A DNA stretch of 64,000 nt from Solen grandis (Eukaryota; Mollusca; Bivalvia; Adapedonta; Solenidae), in assembly GCA_021229015.1 (NCBI GenBank), contig CM037777.1, positions 25,849,222-25,913,221 of the forward strand, read 5' to 3'. The notes under the pieces were generated by a model. The model saw nothing but the letters and a program-made list of their open reading frames with translations. It was not told the origin of the DNA and did no database searches. Shown piece by piece: positions 22,031 to 33,404 of this stretch; position 1 is the stretch's first letter; each line of letters begins with the position of its first letter. The translations under genes were made by a program, and so were the position numbers.

Positions 22031-22930
22031 TAGCTCACCTGAGCACTTGTGCTCGGGTGAGCTTTTGTGATCGCCTTTTGTCCGTCGTGCGTCGTCAGTC
22101 GTCCGTCGTCAACAATTGCTTGTGAACAATCTAGAGGCCACGGGTTTTGGCCCAATCTTCGTGAAACTTGGTCAGGATGTTTGTCTACATGATATCTCGG
22201 ATGAGTTCGAAATTGGGTCATGTGGGGTCAAAAACTAGGTCACCAGGTCAATCTTAGAAAAACCTTGTGAACACTCTAGAGGCCACAGTTTTGGCCCAAT
22301 GTTCATAAACTTGGTCAGGATGTTTGTCTACATGATATCTCGGATGAGTTTGAAATTGGGTCATGTGGGGTCAAAAACTAGGTCACCAGGTCAATCTTAG
22401 AAAAACCTTGTGAACACTCTAGAGGCCACAGTTTTGGCCCAATCTTCATGAAACTTGGTCAGGATGTTTGTCTACATGATATCTCGGATGAGATTGAAAT
22501 TGGGTCATTAGGGGTCAAAAACTAGGTCACCAGGTCAAGTCTTAGAAAAACCTTGTGAACACTCTAGAGGCCACAGTTTTGGCCCAATCTTCATGAAACT
22601 TGGTCAGGATGTTTGTCTACATGATATCTTGTATGAGTTCGAAATTGGGTCCTGTGGGGTCAAAAACTAGGTCACCAGGTCAAGTCTTAGAAAAACATTG
22701 TGAATACACTAGAGGCCACAGTTTTGGCCAATCTTCATGAACTTGGTCAGGATGTTTGTCTACATAATATCTCGGATGGGTTTGAAAATGGGTCAGGTAG
22801 GATAAAAATGTAGGCCACTTAGTCAAATGTTAGAAAAACACCTTAGATGCCAGATTTTTGTCATTTTGCCTAACACAGCCATCTTAATCAGGTGAGCGAC
22901 ACAGGGCCATCTTGGCCCTTTGTTTCATTC
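22031..22930. mobile_element. pearl/Helentron-like element with tandem core
   Basis: It starts with a strong hairpin (GCTCACCTGAGCACTTGTGC... at 22033-22062, 13-bp arms with one mismatch). It has about five units of roughly 142 bp (each with CTAGAGGCCACAGTTTTGGC, GGTCAGGATGTTTGTCTACA and CTAGGTCACCAGGTCAA). It ends near AGGTGAGCGACACAGGGCCA and a second hairpin AGGGCC-atctt-GGCCCT (22902-22918). A tandem core between hairpin-bearing flanks matches the known architecture of bivalve pearl elements, which are non-autonomous Helitron relatives. No Rep/helicase is encoded. Confidence 0.6.
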
Positions 22931-23049
22931 GTTGATGAATTTTGAAAATAATTGTCAGAAATTTAAACTATCAGAAAGTCAATAAAGAATGTGTCATGTG
23001 CAAGACCCAGGTCTAGCTTTTAGGTCAAGGTCACATAGTTCAAGGTCAA

Positions 23050-23300
23050 AAACGGGGCTGCGGTAGGTCGGTGGTTCTATCCGGGTACCTCTGTGTACTC
23101 GGGGTCTTCCTCCACCTGTAATTAGCTGGACGTCGCTATATGATTGATATACTATCGCAGCGACGGTAAACCCCAATACAACAACAAATAGTTCATGGAA
23201 TTAGCTTTCTGATCTTTGCGCGAAATGTCAAAGTAGGTCAACGTCGCTATATGACTGAAATCTGTCGAAGCGACGGTAACCTCAATTTGTCAAGTCAAGT
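23050..23300 (+). mobile_element. SINE family B fragments
   Basis: GCGGTAGGTCGGTGGTTCTA (about 23060) to AGCGACGGTAAACC (about 23173) matches the bodies at 24840-24965 and 40670-40785. A second piece at 23237-23300 (TCGCTATATGACTGAAATCT onward) is another 3' end of the same family. The heads are missing. Confidence 0.6.
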
Positions 23301-24195
23301 CAGAGTGTATGGGTAGTGATCCGGTGCCACAGTGATTTTTTTCCAGCCTATTGGAATGGGTCCTGTACCTTTCAAATTGGGAGTTTTTGAATGGCAAAAA
23401 TAAGTTAATTGGGGACTTGTACACAACTATTTATGAGGTAAAAGTATAGTTTTTTTTTAGATGACGAATAAAGGATTCCTCTATATTAAGTTTCATTTGG
23501 AGGTTTGAAAGGGGTTAGTACTCTTTACCATCCATCACACCACGTGACCATGACGTAACCGACTCCAGGAATCGTGCTTGACACCAGGACATTTAGCCCG
23601 TCTCCTCCCCGCCCCCTCCACACACACACACACACACACACACTATTGTAGTGTGTGTTGAGAGAAATGAAGTGTCTCGGTGTCGAGTGGTAAAAGGTAT
23701 CATTTTGTCAAAACACAAATTAACAACTAAACACAGCAAGGCATTTGTTCTGCTTTCAATTTGTTGCGCAACAGTGCACAAAGTGCTCAGTATGAGCTAT
23801 TCTGATCGCCCTGTGTTCGTCATCTGTTGTCAACATTTTATCTCCTAATCAACAACTGAAAACCACATGACAGAAATGGGTGAAACTGGTAAAACTTAGC
23901 GAATGGCTTATTTCCATGTATAATGTACAGAACATTTCAAAATGCTTCTTCTATGAAAGCAATAGTTAAAATTAACTTTTAAATTGGCACATATGGTCAC
24001 TTCAAGTCCCACTACTGTCTACCATGATACTAAAATGATCCCAAGAAATATTAGGCCACTAGGGTTTCACTAGTTTACTTATGTATACTATATATAGAAA
24101 ACTTAAAAAATCCTCCATGGAACTAATGGTCAGAATTTTATATTTCTTTTTGCACAAATGGTCACACCATGGCCCTCTTCAATAATTGCTACTTT
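23301..24195. other. No gene seen
   Basis: Apart from the CA run, non-coding sequence. Open frames on both strands at 23593-23848 overlap each other and the microsatellite and are not credible. Confidence 0.45.
23614..23643. repeat. (CA)n microsatellite
   Basis: About 14 CA dinucleotides in an uninterrupted run. Confidence 0.95.
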
Positions 24196-24199
24196 AACA

Positions 24200-24265
24200 C
24201 TCACTCAGCCCCTCACCGCGTGGGTTCGAATCCCGACAGGGGAAGAATGCCAGTCGTCCGCCGTA
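24200..24265 (+). mobile_element. SINE family B 5' fragment
   Basis: CACTCAGCCCCTCACCGCGT followed by GGGTTCGAATCCCG, a perfect B box. The body expected downstream is replaced by other sequence after about 24243, so this copy is truncated. Confidence 0.6.
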
Positions 24266-24774
24266 TGTTGTCAACATTCAACTTAAAACAACTACTGGGC
24301 CAATTTTCAAAAAACTAAAAAAATCTAGCAAGATTGTAAATAATAGTTGGATCTGTTGAAAAACATGGCCGCCAAAAGGCAGAGTCCGTTTTCTTTATAC
24401 ATGTATGTATATAGAACACATTTGAAAAATCCCCTTGTCCAAAAGTAATGGCTAGATTTCAATGTTGTTGTTTTTGTTGTTGTTGTTGGTGGTGGTGTTT
24501 TTTTAGCACAAATGTTTCTGGGTCACTCTATCAAAATTATTTGGGTGCGTCGAAACATATGGCTGCCAGGGGGCAGAGCCCATTTTCCATAATATCATAA
24601 GATATGTGTTGTTTCTTTTCCTCCCACTTATATCTGGTTCTAAGTTGAGCGATTCCAGGGTCTTCATGGCGATCTTGGTTTCTAAAATTTGAAATCTGGT
24701 TGCTGCTGAATGTAACAAGGTAAAATCAAGTTACCTGAACTGCTTAAATTCGGCTTATTGTACTCTGATGAGCA

Positions 24775-24975
24775 GTCCCCTCACCGCATGGGTTCGAATC
24801 CCGGCAGGGTCATTCGGATAACTCATGTGAGGAAGCCTTCCAGCTGGCTTGCGGAAGGTCGATGGTTCTACCCGGATGCCTCCGTGCATTCGGGGTCTTC
24901 CTCCACCTGTAATTAGCTGGACGACGCTATATGACTGAAATATTGTCGAAGCGACGGTAAACTCAAATAGTCTAT
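24775..24975 (+). mobile_element. SINE family B copy
   Basis: The B box GGGTTCGAATCCCGG (24789-24803) is followed by AGGAAGCCTTCCAGCTGGCT, GGTTCTACCCGGATGCCTCC, CCTCCACCTGTAATTAGCTG and the 3' motif GTCGAAGCGACGGTAAACTC. Other copies: 40574-40800 and, in reverse with a full tRNA-like head, 35388-35532. Confidence 0.75.
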
Positions 24976-26095
24976 TCTAGTCTGATGAGCAGATTAGCAT
25001 TTAGGACCACTATGACCCTCTTGTTCTATTTTGATATTGTACAGTATCTAGTTCGATACAGTTCTTAAATACCCGCCGAATGACCGGACCTAATATTGAT
25101 TCACGTGCGGACTGCATTCAGGTTGTCCGCTCTCCAACTCAACAATCATGAACCAACCTTTTCCAAACTTGGTTCCAATGTGTAATAGCGCAATAGCTAG
25201 CCAGAATGTAACAGACACCCAGAGTTACGACCCTTGACTTGATAAAGAGTGTCCGCTCTCTAAACATTGCAGGACGGACGGATTTTACGATTACCAGTTT
25301 GGAGAAAAGAGGTTTTCGTTTTGCGTGATATATCACAGAATAATTCAGATGCTCATTACTCGTAATCTAATTACGAAGACCGTAAGCCTAAGTGATTAAT
25401 TATACACAATACATCTGAACGCAACGGCGTGCATATTTGGCGATTCATCAAAGCAAAATCTATTCTAACATGTTCCGAACTGCAGCGAAGGTTTAAAAGG
25501 GATACACGTGTGTCGGATTTTTTTTTCTCATTTGTTCAATTCATGTGACCACTATTATGTCATGTAATTTCGTTCTCAAATAATAAAGATAAGGTTTCAA
25601 TGGTTTGTTCTTACTTATTGAGTAAAGATTATAAATACAGTCACAAGAAATAAATTTGAACGAAAATTATTTTATTACGCATGGGCGTAGCTTGGCCTAA
25701 ATTGATGTGCATGTCCGGGCTAGGGAAGTAGGGGGCGGGTGATCTTCGAGAGATTTTATTTATTCAAGGATGAGCGGAGGTACGTTTCCAGGCATACTTC
25801 TAAACTTGTCCGGGCCTGAAATGGTAACACGGATCGAGCTAGGCTGGTCATTGATAGTACAAAACTGAATAACTGTTAAAATTTTACTTAAACGTGTGTG
25901 TGTGGGGGGGGGGGGGGGGGAATTAATACTCACAGACAAAATAGTTCATTGTCTTTAGCGTGTAAATATTGAAAATAATGCAAGCCACATATTAGCATAG
26001 CATACTTTGCTGATACAGGCACGATTCGTATTTTAATATACATGTATTTCTTATCATTTAGAAGGGTAACAGGTTCTTCAAACTTAAATATCCCG
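24976..26095. other. No gene seen
   Basis: Somewhat GC-richer in places (25060-25300) but without a coherent open frame. A G run lies at 25903-25921. Confidence 0.45.
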
Positions 26096-26099
26096 CTCA

Positions 26100-26172
26100 A
26101 CCGTTTCCAAAATCCACGCCCCAATGGGGTTCGAACCTACAACCCTCGGATCCACATTAACGCTCACTATCA
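26100..26172 (-). mobile_element. tRNA-like SINE head
   Basis: On the minus strand GATCCGAGGGTTGTAGGTTCGAACCCCATT contains a perfect B box (GGTTCGAACCC) in a tRNA-like context with AGTGATAGTGAGCG upstream. The plus-strand flank carries TGACGTCA at 26181-26188 and 26197-26204. Confidence 0.5.
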
Positions 26173-26559
26173 CTGGCATATGACGTCATGTCCTTGTGAC
26201 GTCAATAGATGGGGTGGCAACTGTACGATGGGTCACAGTGAGACCATATTTCTGTTTCGTGTAGACAAAGTTCACGGAAGGAAGAAATACTGTCGGTGAG
26301 GTTTTGTCCTACCCATAAAAATAGAATATAAAAATTAACCAAAACAAAAATGTTACATTTGACCCTGAGTTGAAAGTATTGACACTTGCTGGTCCTTTGG
26401 AAGAAAGACATTTTAATTTCATGTTTGCACATGTTTCAGCATTTTCAGTAACACTACATACAGAATATTCATATTTTGTTCCATAGCATAGTTAACGCAC
26501 ATGCTATTACTGGGATATCAGGCACACTTTCGGTCATGTTATGACGTCAGTGTTGTCAC

Positions 26560-26710
26560 CAGTGTGACTCACCACTAGTGCGTCAGCCTTTTGATCGGGA
26601 GGTTGTGGGATCGATCGTTTGGAACTCAGTATATAAGGGAAGCGCCAGGACTGGTTGACATGGCGGTACCGGAATGGCACTTGTTTTGCGGCGTGATACT
26701 TTGTGATAGT
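26560..26710 (+). mobile_element. SINE family C copy
   Basis: A tRNA-like head (AGTGCGTCAGCC, then GGTTGTGGGATCGATCG as a weak B box) is followed by AAGCGCCAGGACTGGTTGAC and a GCGTGATAC end. This follows the same order as 33405-33620. Confidence 0.5.
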
Positions 26711-26849
26711 TCTCGAAAATATCGAATGCTTAAAGAAGCTTGTTCACAGATGATCGGCAGAAATAAAATAAAGATTTTTGTTCCCAATCTCCCTCGTTAA
26801 TGCCTGGTAAAGTCATTGTTTCCTGACAAAACTCGGCAAATGTAGACCA

Positions 26850-27250
26850 TATTGCACGGGAAAACGCTATTTTCGTATACTCCACTTCGGGGAAATAGGT
26901 CAAGAATATGGTATCCCCGAAGCAGGTGCTTATGATACCACGTGGCATGTTCCGCAACATGGTGTCTTCACATGTTCTGAGTAGCGAATTCGTAAGTTTA
27001 GCCTGCTAAGTGAGCGCATGCGCGAAAAGTGAATGTGATCAGTCCAGAAACGGCAAATGAAAATAAATTATCTAAATAAAGGTTTTATCAAAATAATTCT
27101 AAATACAGGTTCAATACCGTTCGTAACGCTACTGGCGGTGATTGAGAAACCACTTGTTTTTTTTATTTATTAGTATTACTTTTTTCTAATCACATATGGA
27201 TGCATTGGGTTACGATGCGCCTGTAGATGGGTATTGGTAAACGTAATAAC
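26850..27250. repeat. Dispersed repeat D, copy 1
   Basis: Aligns in direct orientation with 39440-39800: GAATATGGTAT-CCCGAAGCAGGTGCTT, then GCGCATGCGCGAA, then AATACCGTTCGTAACG and GCGCCTGTAGATGGGTAT. It is about 350-400 bp, with no coding signal consistent between both copies. Element class unknown. Confidence 0.7.
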
Positions 27251-27432
27251 ACATAGTTTGATTCATGAAGTTTGTTATCTAATCATGTTTGTAACAAAAT
27301 ATTAACACAAGCATTGATTTATTGGAATAATTATTTTTCGAAATAAAAAAAAAAAATGAAATTGACATAGAAGTTTGCTATTCAACAGTTCATTATTTTC
27401 AAAATCATTCAAGGCTAAGGACAATATGTCAA

Positions 27433-27666
27433 CCCTTTCCCTCATATAGACTCATTTTGACACACTCAATAGGTACCACATAAAGCCTGATCTGCAGAAA
27501 ACCACAGTTAGACCTTACCAAATTTAATTATAAAGTCCTCATTTCCAGACCACAGAGGAGCAGCGAACAGCATAAAACCTGATCAGCCTGCAAGTTACTC
27601 GCAGGCTGATCTGGTTTTATGTTGTTCGCATAGGTCTTTTCATGGTTTCCTCTATGAGGGAAAGGG
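27433..27666 (+). mobile_element. piggyBac-like MITE, copy 8
   Basis: The right TTAA is intact (27667-27670); the left flank is TCAA. The internal palindrome has one uncompensated change (CTGCAAGT). This is the last copy in the window; none lies in the remaining 36 kb. Confidence 0.85.
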
Positions 27667-27704
27667 TTAATATTATTAGAGGACGGCCTCGATCAAATTG
27701 GAGA

Positions 27705-27821
27705 GAAAGTTCCTCCTCTATGTGTGAGATAGCGAGAGAGAGAAAGAGAGAGGGAGCTTGAAAATCAGTGTGTACGCGCATGCGCATGCGCGCTTACAAA
27801 GAGTGATAGTGAGGAACTTTC
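27705..27821. repeat. Inverted repeat around a CG-rich palindrome
   Basis: GAAAGTTCCTC (27705-27715) and GAGGAACTTTC (27811-27821) are perfect inverses. Between them lie a GA-rich run and the perfect 18-base palindrome CGCGCATGCGCATGCGCG (27775-27792). That palindrome holds two overlapping matches to the NRF-1 consensus YGCGCAYGCGCR. Whether it is regulatory or just the centre of a foldback element is unknown. Confidence 0.6.
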
Positions 27822-29535
27822 ACGCAAATTTACACACCACAAGAAAAGGAGAGAGAAGGGGGTGAGAGAAAGAGTTGCATACACCCTTTTTGCATGTATT
27901 GAGTAGATAATTTGTCGTATTCGATTTCTTGATTTGCAGAGGTACAAGGTATTTATGTGCTGTTTCGATGCTATACCTGGTGGCGGACTCTTGAAATACA
28001 TTTGTACTTACAATTATGATGTATGTTACCCAGTTGATTTAACAGAAACTTTTTTTCTCGTGAAGCTTTTTCTAATCAATGTAATATATTATTAAAGTGT
28101 TTACTAACCACCCATAGAACAGAATGTTTTAAAGACCTATGAATGATCCTTAACAACTTTAGTATACAGGTATGAAAAACGACGATATCGTTATTCAATT
28201 CGTCTATTTAGGCTAGGCATTTGCAATGTTTATCGATTTAACAGACGATAAAACACACATGCAATTCAATTATTTTATTAGCATAAACACATTCCCCAAA
28301 TAAATAAAGTGCAATCATGGCAGGTATTCATACTTTTCATATCAAACATTAGAAAAATATTTAAAATAATCATTTGAAATGTGGAAACATATCACATGAT
28401 CTTATATAACACAATTAATCTAGTGGAAAGTTGTATTTTTTGCTGATTCTCTTTTACAATTTGCAAGATATACAAGTTAAGATATTTCTTATTGATACCT
28501 GACTGTTTATTTTGCATTAATGTAACAATTTATGTAATGTTGGCCAAGAACAATAGTAACGTGGTAAAATCAGATTGCGTAATTCCCTATAAAATGGAAA
28601 AACTTAAACAAAATGATACTCATTTTCAACAACGTTTATATTACAAAAAAGGACAAATTCTTTTTTCTCTTTCAATATTTCTTATACGCCTTTCTTCTAT
28701 AGCTAATCTATGAGAAGAAACTCTTATTCGAGTTAATGCTATCATATGAGAATGATTATCAATTTGCATTAAAAAAAGGCTGCAGTAACAATCACACAGA
28801 ACTGAAAAAATCTACACTGAATAGAAAAAGATACAATGCAGATGGTATTTATGCATTATAAAGACATGGTAAGGCACACAATGGTGCATACTTTGTCTAT
28901 TTTATTAACGTGTTGAATTTATTGATGGTCGTTTTGAAACAGGTAAAGCTATTACAAAATATAATCATTTGAATTTTTATGTCCAAGTGTACTAAATTGG
29001 AGAGCGGAAATACCAAATTAATATTTTTTTGATGTTAAAGTATACCCAATACTGAATTCACAACCCTGCAACACTGGTAAGCCATTTCTTCCAATTTATC
29101 TGTAGTCCTGTTCTTAAAATTTTGGTTTGTTTATCCTCAATTATATTTGGAAATTGAATTATTTATATAAGTCAATAGTTTAGCTTTTTTCTCATTTTTT
29201 GGTATCCTACCTTAATCAGTTTGTCTCAGCCACTTTATATATATTCTTTCTCTATCATTGATAAGTGTAACGCCATTTCCATGGCATATTTACCGGTTTG
29301 CATACAACCGATTTCAAAAACCGGTCCCGTGGTTTGACTGTCACCTTGCCCTGGGTGGACGAGACGAACTATTAGCACTGGGTATCTCATAATACGCCCG
29401 TCCTTAAATTTCATCAATTCAACGCAATTTCTCTAGAGTATCTGAGACTTACAGACTGGATATGGAACTTGGTCGAGATATTTAGCTAATTCATATTGTG
29501 GCCAAATTGGGGGAAAGATTGAGTAATGTTTGTCA
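27822..29535. other. No gene seen
   Basis: AT-rich sequence without a credible gene. Short frames at 28492-28713 and 29235-29417 have no recognisable motifs. Confidence 0.45.
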
Positions 29536-29690
29536 TTAGGGCTTTCTGCCTCAAGCAGAAAGACCTATTGGGTTTGTTATGTTTTTAGGACTTTCTGCCT
29601 AAAGCAGAAAGTCCTATTGGGTTTGTTATGTTTATTAGGGCTTTCTGCCTCAAGCAGAAAGACCTTTTGGGTTTGTTCTGTCTTTTATTA
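29536..29690. repeat. Three tandem ~50-bp hairpin units
   Basis: Hairpins of the form GGnCTTTCTGC-loop-GCAGAAAGnCC at 29538-29566, 29587-29615 and 29637-29665 are each followed by TATTGGGTTTGTTATG. In two units the fourth stem position varies. They sit directly before the CRE-rich array. A half unit recurs at 37508-37536 beside a related element, so they are probably the terminus of that element. Confidence 0.8.
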
Positions 29691-29816
29691 TTATTATTCT
29701 TTTTTTCCAACCTTTTCATGTTGTTATTTCATTAAGTTGCTGAAGGTCTAGGACAAAGAAATTCTATCAACAGACACCTGAAGCAATGGCATTTTGGAAT
29801 ATATTATTTTTATCTT

Positions 29817-31790
29817 CACATGACGTCACATGACGTCAGAACTAAAAATAGCTACCAAATTTTGTACGCGCTGTACAGCCGTCATTTATGGACGGATTGT
29901 AATGGAATTTTCACAGAAGTTATATATTAAGACCTCATTGTGCAGGATTATATAGGTTTGCCAAGATTCGAAAGAACTAAGGTTCTATGGCGAATCCAAG
30001 ATTCGAACCAAGGACGTCAAATTTCAAATCCATATAAAATCGATTCTAGATGAGATAGAAAGTTGATATTTGGCGAGATTATATGTCTCTGTGTTTCCTT
30101 TGCATTTTGTAAAGATGAACGTTATATGACGTCATATGACGTCATCAAGTTGTAAAGAATTTCCGATTACTTGATGTCAATTTACTCATGTTGCAAAGGC
30201 TCATAGACAATGAAAATTTAATGTCCTATGTAGGTAATCATGAACATTTAGATTCAATGTTTAAAATTTTCATATGACGTCACATGACGTCAGAACTAAA
30301 AATAGCTACCAAAGTTTGTACGCGCTGTACAGCCGTCATTTATGGACGGATTGGCATGGAATTTTTCACAGAAATTATATATTACGACCTCATTGTGCAG
30401 GATTATATAGGTTTGCCAAGATTCGAAAGAATTAAGGTTCTATGGCGAATCCAAGATTCGAACCAAGGACGTCAAATTTCAAATCCATATAAAAAACGTT
30501 TCTAGATGAGATAGAAAGTTAATATTTGGCGAGATTATACGTCTCTGTGTTTCCTTTGCATTTTGTAAAGATGAACGTCATATGACGTCATTTGACGTCA
30601 TCAAGTTGTATAGAATTTCCGATTTCTTGATGTCAATTTACTCATGTTGCAAGGGTTCATAAACAATGGAAAATGAAAGTCCTTTGTAGGTAATGATATT
30701 CATTTTGATCCAATGTTTAAAATTTTCATATGACGTCACATGACGTCAGAACTAAAAATAGCTACCACAGTTTGTACGCGCTGTACAGCCGTCATTTATG
30801 GACGGATTGGCATGGAATTTTCACAGAAGTTATATATTAAGACCTCATTGTGCAGGATTATATAGGTTTGTAAAGATTCGAAAAAGCAAAGGTTCTATGG
30901 CGAATCCAAGATTCGAACCAAGGACGTCAAATTTCAAATACGTATAAAATCGTTTCTAGATGATATAGAAAGTTGATATTTGGCGAGATATATATCTCTG
31001 TGTTTCCTTTGCATTTTGTAAAGATGAACGTCATATGACGTCATATGACGTCATCAAGTTGTATAGAATTTCCGATTTCTTGATGTCAATTTTCCTCATG
31101 TTCCAAAGCTTCATAGACAATGCAAATTAAATGTCCTTTGTACATAATCAGGAACATTTAGATTCAATGTTTAAAATTTTCATATGACGTCTCATGACGT
31201 CAGAACTATAAATAACTACCAAAGTTTGTCCGCTCTGTACAGCCGTCATTTATTGATAGATTGGCATGGAATCTTCACAGAAGTTATATATTACGACCTC
31301 ATTGTGCAGGATTCTATAGGTTTGCCAAGATTTGAAAGAACTAAGGTTCTTTGACGAATCAAAGATTCGAACCAAGGACGTCAAATTTTAAATACGTATA
31401 AAATCGTTTCTAGATGAGATAGAAATTTGATATTTAGCGAGCTTATACGTCTCTGTGTTTCCTTTGCATTTTGTAAAGATGAACGTCATATGTCATCAAA
31501 TTGTAATTTTTTCTCATGTTGCAAAGGCTCATAGACAATGAAAATTTAATGTCCTACGTAGGTAATCATGAACATTAAGATTTAATGAGTAAAATTTTCA
31601 TATGACGTCACATGACATCAAAACTTAAAAAAGCTACCAAAGTTCATTCGCGCTGCACAGCCGTCATTTATGGACGGATTGGCATGGAATTTTCACAGAA
31701 GTTATATATTACGACTTAATTGTGCAGGATTATATAGGTTTGCCAAAATTCGAAAAACACCAGGTTTGTCATGGTTTGCAGTGCAGAAAG
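29817..31790. repeat. ~455-bp tandem array with paired CRE palindromes
   Basis: Four units and a partial fifth (starts about 29817, 30271, 30727, 31181, 31597). Each begins CATATGACGTCACATGACGT and shares AGCTACCAAAGTTTGTACGC, ATGGACGGATTGGCATGG and ATTCGAACCAAGGACGTC. Units 1-3 each carry two pairs of perfect TGACGTCA sites, always 10 bp apart: 29821/29831, 30127/30137, 30275/30285, 30583/30593, 30731/30741 and 31036/31046. Later units are decayed (31195 and 31603 single). TGACGTCA is the CREB/ATF full site; binding here is inference. Confidence 0.85.
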
Positions 31791-32700
31791 CCCTATCTTT
31801 TGTTCAAAACAAAAGAAGTCTAGTTATTATTATTCTACTTTTTTCTTCCTTTTGAGGTTCAAATTAAAACAGGTTACCGACAAGGCAGCAACATGAAATT
31901 TTAACAGTATGCACAGTGACTTTGGCGCTTTTGATTGCAGCATTTATTTCTTCATGTGATGTCACGTGACCTCAGGGTTGAAAAAAGCTACCAAAGCTTG
32001 TACGCGCTCTACAGCCGTCATTTCTTGACCAATTGAATTGATTTTTTCACAGAATGTATGGATTAAGACTTAGTTGTGCAGGATTATGTACATTTTGCAA
32101 CATTCAAAAAGACCAAGGATCTTTGGCTGAACCAAGTTTCGAACTTTGGACCTGAAAATTTATTTAAGTCTTACGAAGCTTTCAGAAATGCTAGAAACTT
32201 AAAAATTTAGACAGAACACGTGTCTTAACATTTTCTTACAGCTCTGAAAAGACTGACATCGTATGACGTAAAATGACGTCATGACGCGTTAACAAACTTT
32301 TATTCCAAAATGTAGGATTTTTTAGCCCTACATGCCTTAACTTTTGACCGATTTGCATAAAATTTTCACTGAATGTGCAACATATCATCTCATTTACCTT
32401 AGTTACTTCTGTTTCCGGAAAATCGTAAAGGTCAAGGTCATATGTCAGTTATTGGTGTTTTTATTCGACAAGGTGTATCTCAAAAACGAAAAAAATTCTA
32501 CATGGACACTGTGGGTAAAATCTGTAGTGCTTTGAAAGACCTTTCAGGTGATATTTAGTTTTTGAAGATCGGGGTTGAATTGGTTGAGTTATGGCAGAAA
32601 GGCGAACAGTGTACTTTTAACGAAATTGAAACGCTGTAGTTTCATGAACTTTGAATAAAAAATTATGATTTCTTCAAGATTACCACTTAGAGCTTTCTTA
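31791..32700. mobile_element. Distal part of the CRE-repeat element
   Basis: After the array comes unique element sequence (TTTTGAGGTTCAAATTAAAA to TTTAGTTTTTGAAGATC) that aligns with 37561-38248 in direct orientation. This shows that array plus flanks form one dispersed element of about 3 kb. One further TGACGTCA lies at 32274-32281. No protein domain is recognisable. Confidence 0.6.
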
Positions 32701-33150
32701 CAATACCAAGTTTAGTAATACGCCCTTATTTTGATAAGGCGCTTGTCCATCTGTCCATCCGTTAGCCATATCAATGTCCACTCAATAACTTGATAACTAA
32801 TATGTGTGCTGTCTTCATACGTAGATGAAAGGTTGACATGGATAGTAGATTATCAATATTGATTTTGAGGTCATTATGTCAAAGGTCAAGGTCACGTTGA
32901 CACTTTGTGTAAAGTCCTTGTCCGCACAATAAATTGAGAAGGAATAAGCATAGATTTTTGAAATTGGTAGGGAAATTGCCCATTGTCAGTTGAAGACCCT
33001 TATTGATTTCATTTTCCCTGAATTCATTGAGAATGAATAATCCTAAGTTTGTGAAACTTGTTAGGGACATTGTCCATGTCCACTTCGCGATCTTTTTTTT
33101 TAAATTTTCAAGTCATTTGGTCAAAGGTCAGGATCAAAGTGACACAGAGA
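32700..33150. repeat. Degenerate dispersed repeat with AGGTCA motifs
   Basis: Contains TCAAAGGTCAAGGTCACG (32879-32896) and AGAAGGAATAAGC...GGGACATTG segments. A second partial copy lies at 37262-37370. The AGGTCA steps look like nuclear-receptor half sites but occur widely in such old repeats. Confidence 0.45.
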
Positions 33151-33404
33151 TAGTAGTTTCAGAAGCGACATGTGTTGTTATGAGTTTTAATGCTACGAGT
33201 AGATACAGTTGTTCATTAATGTAACAGATATACATTAGTTGCAACAGTAGAGACCAGACAGTTATTATTTTGGTAGCAGAAGTAGTAGTTGTTTGTTTGC
33301 TTGGGATGAACGTCCTTGCGATCATAGCACATTTCAGTATAATGGGGACTTTTGCCAACATGAGAGATATATATGCTGCCTCACTCCGACATTATGTCGT
33401 AAAA

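Noticed and set aside
32879..32896. Nuclear-receptor response element (AGGTCA direct repeat)
   Set aside because: AGGTCA steps are common in this class of old bivalve repeats; no promoter or conserved spacing supports a function.
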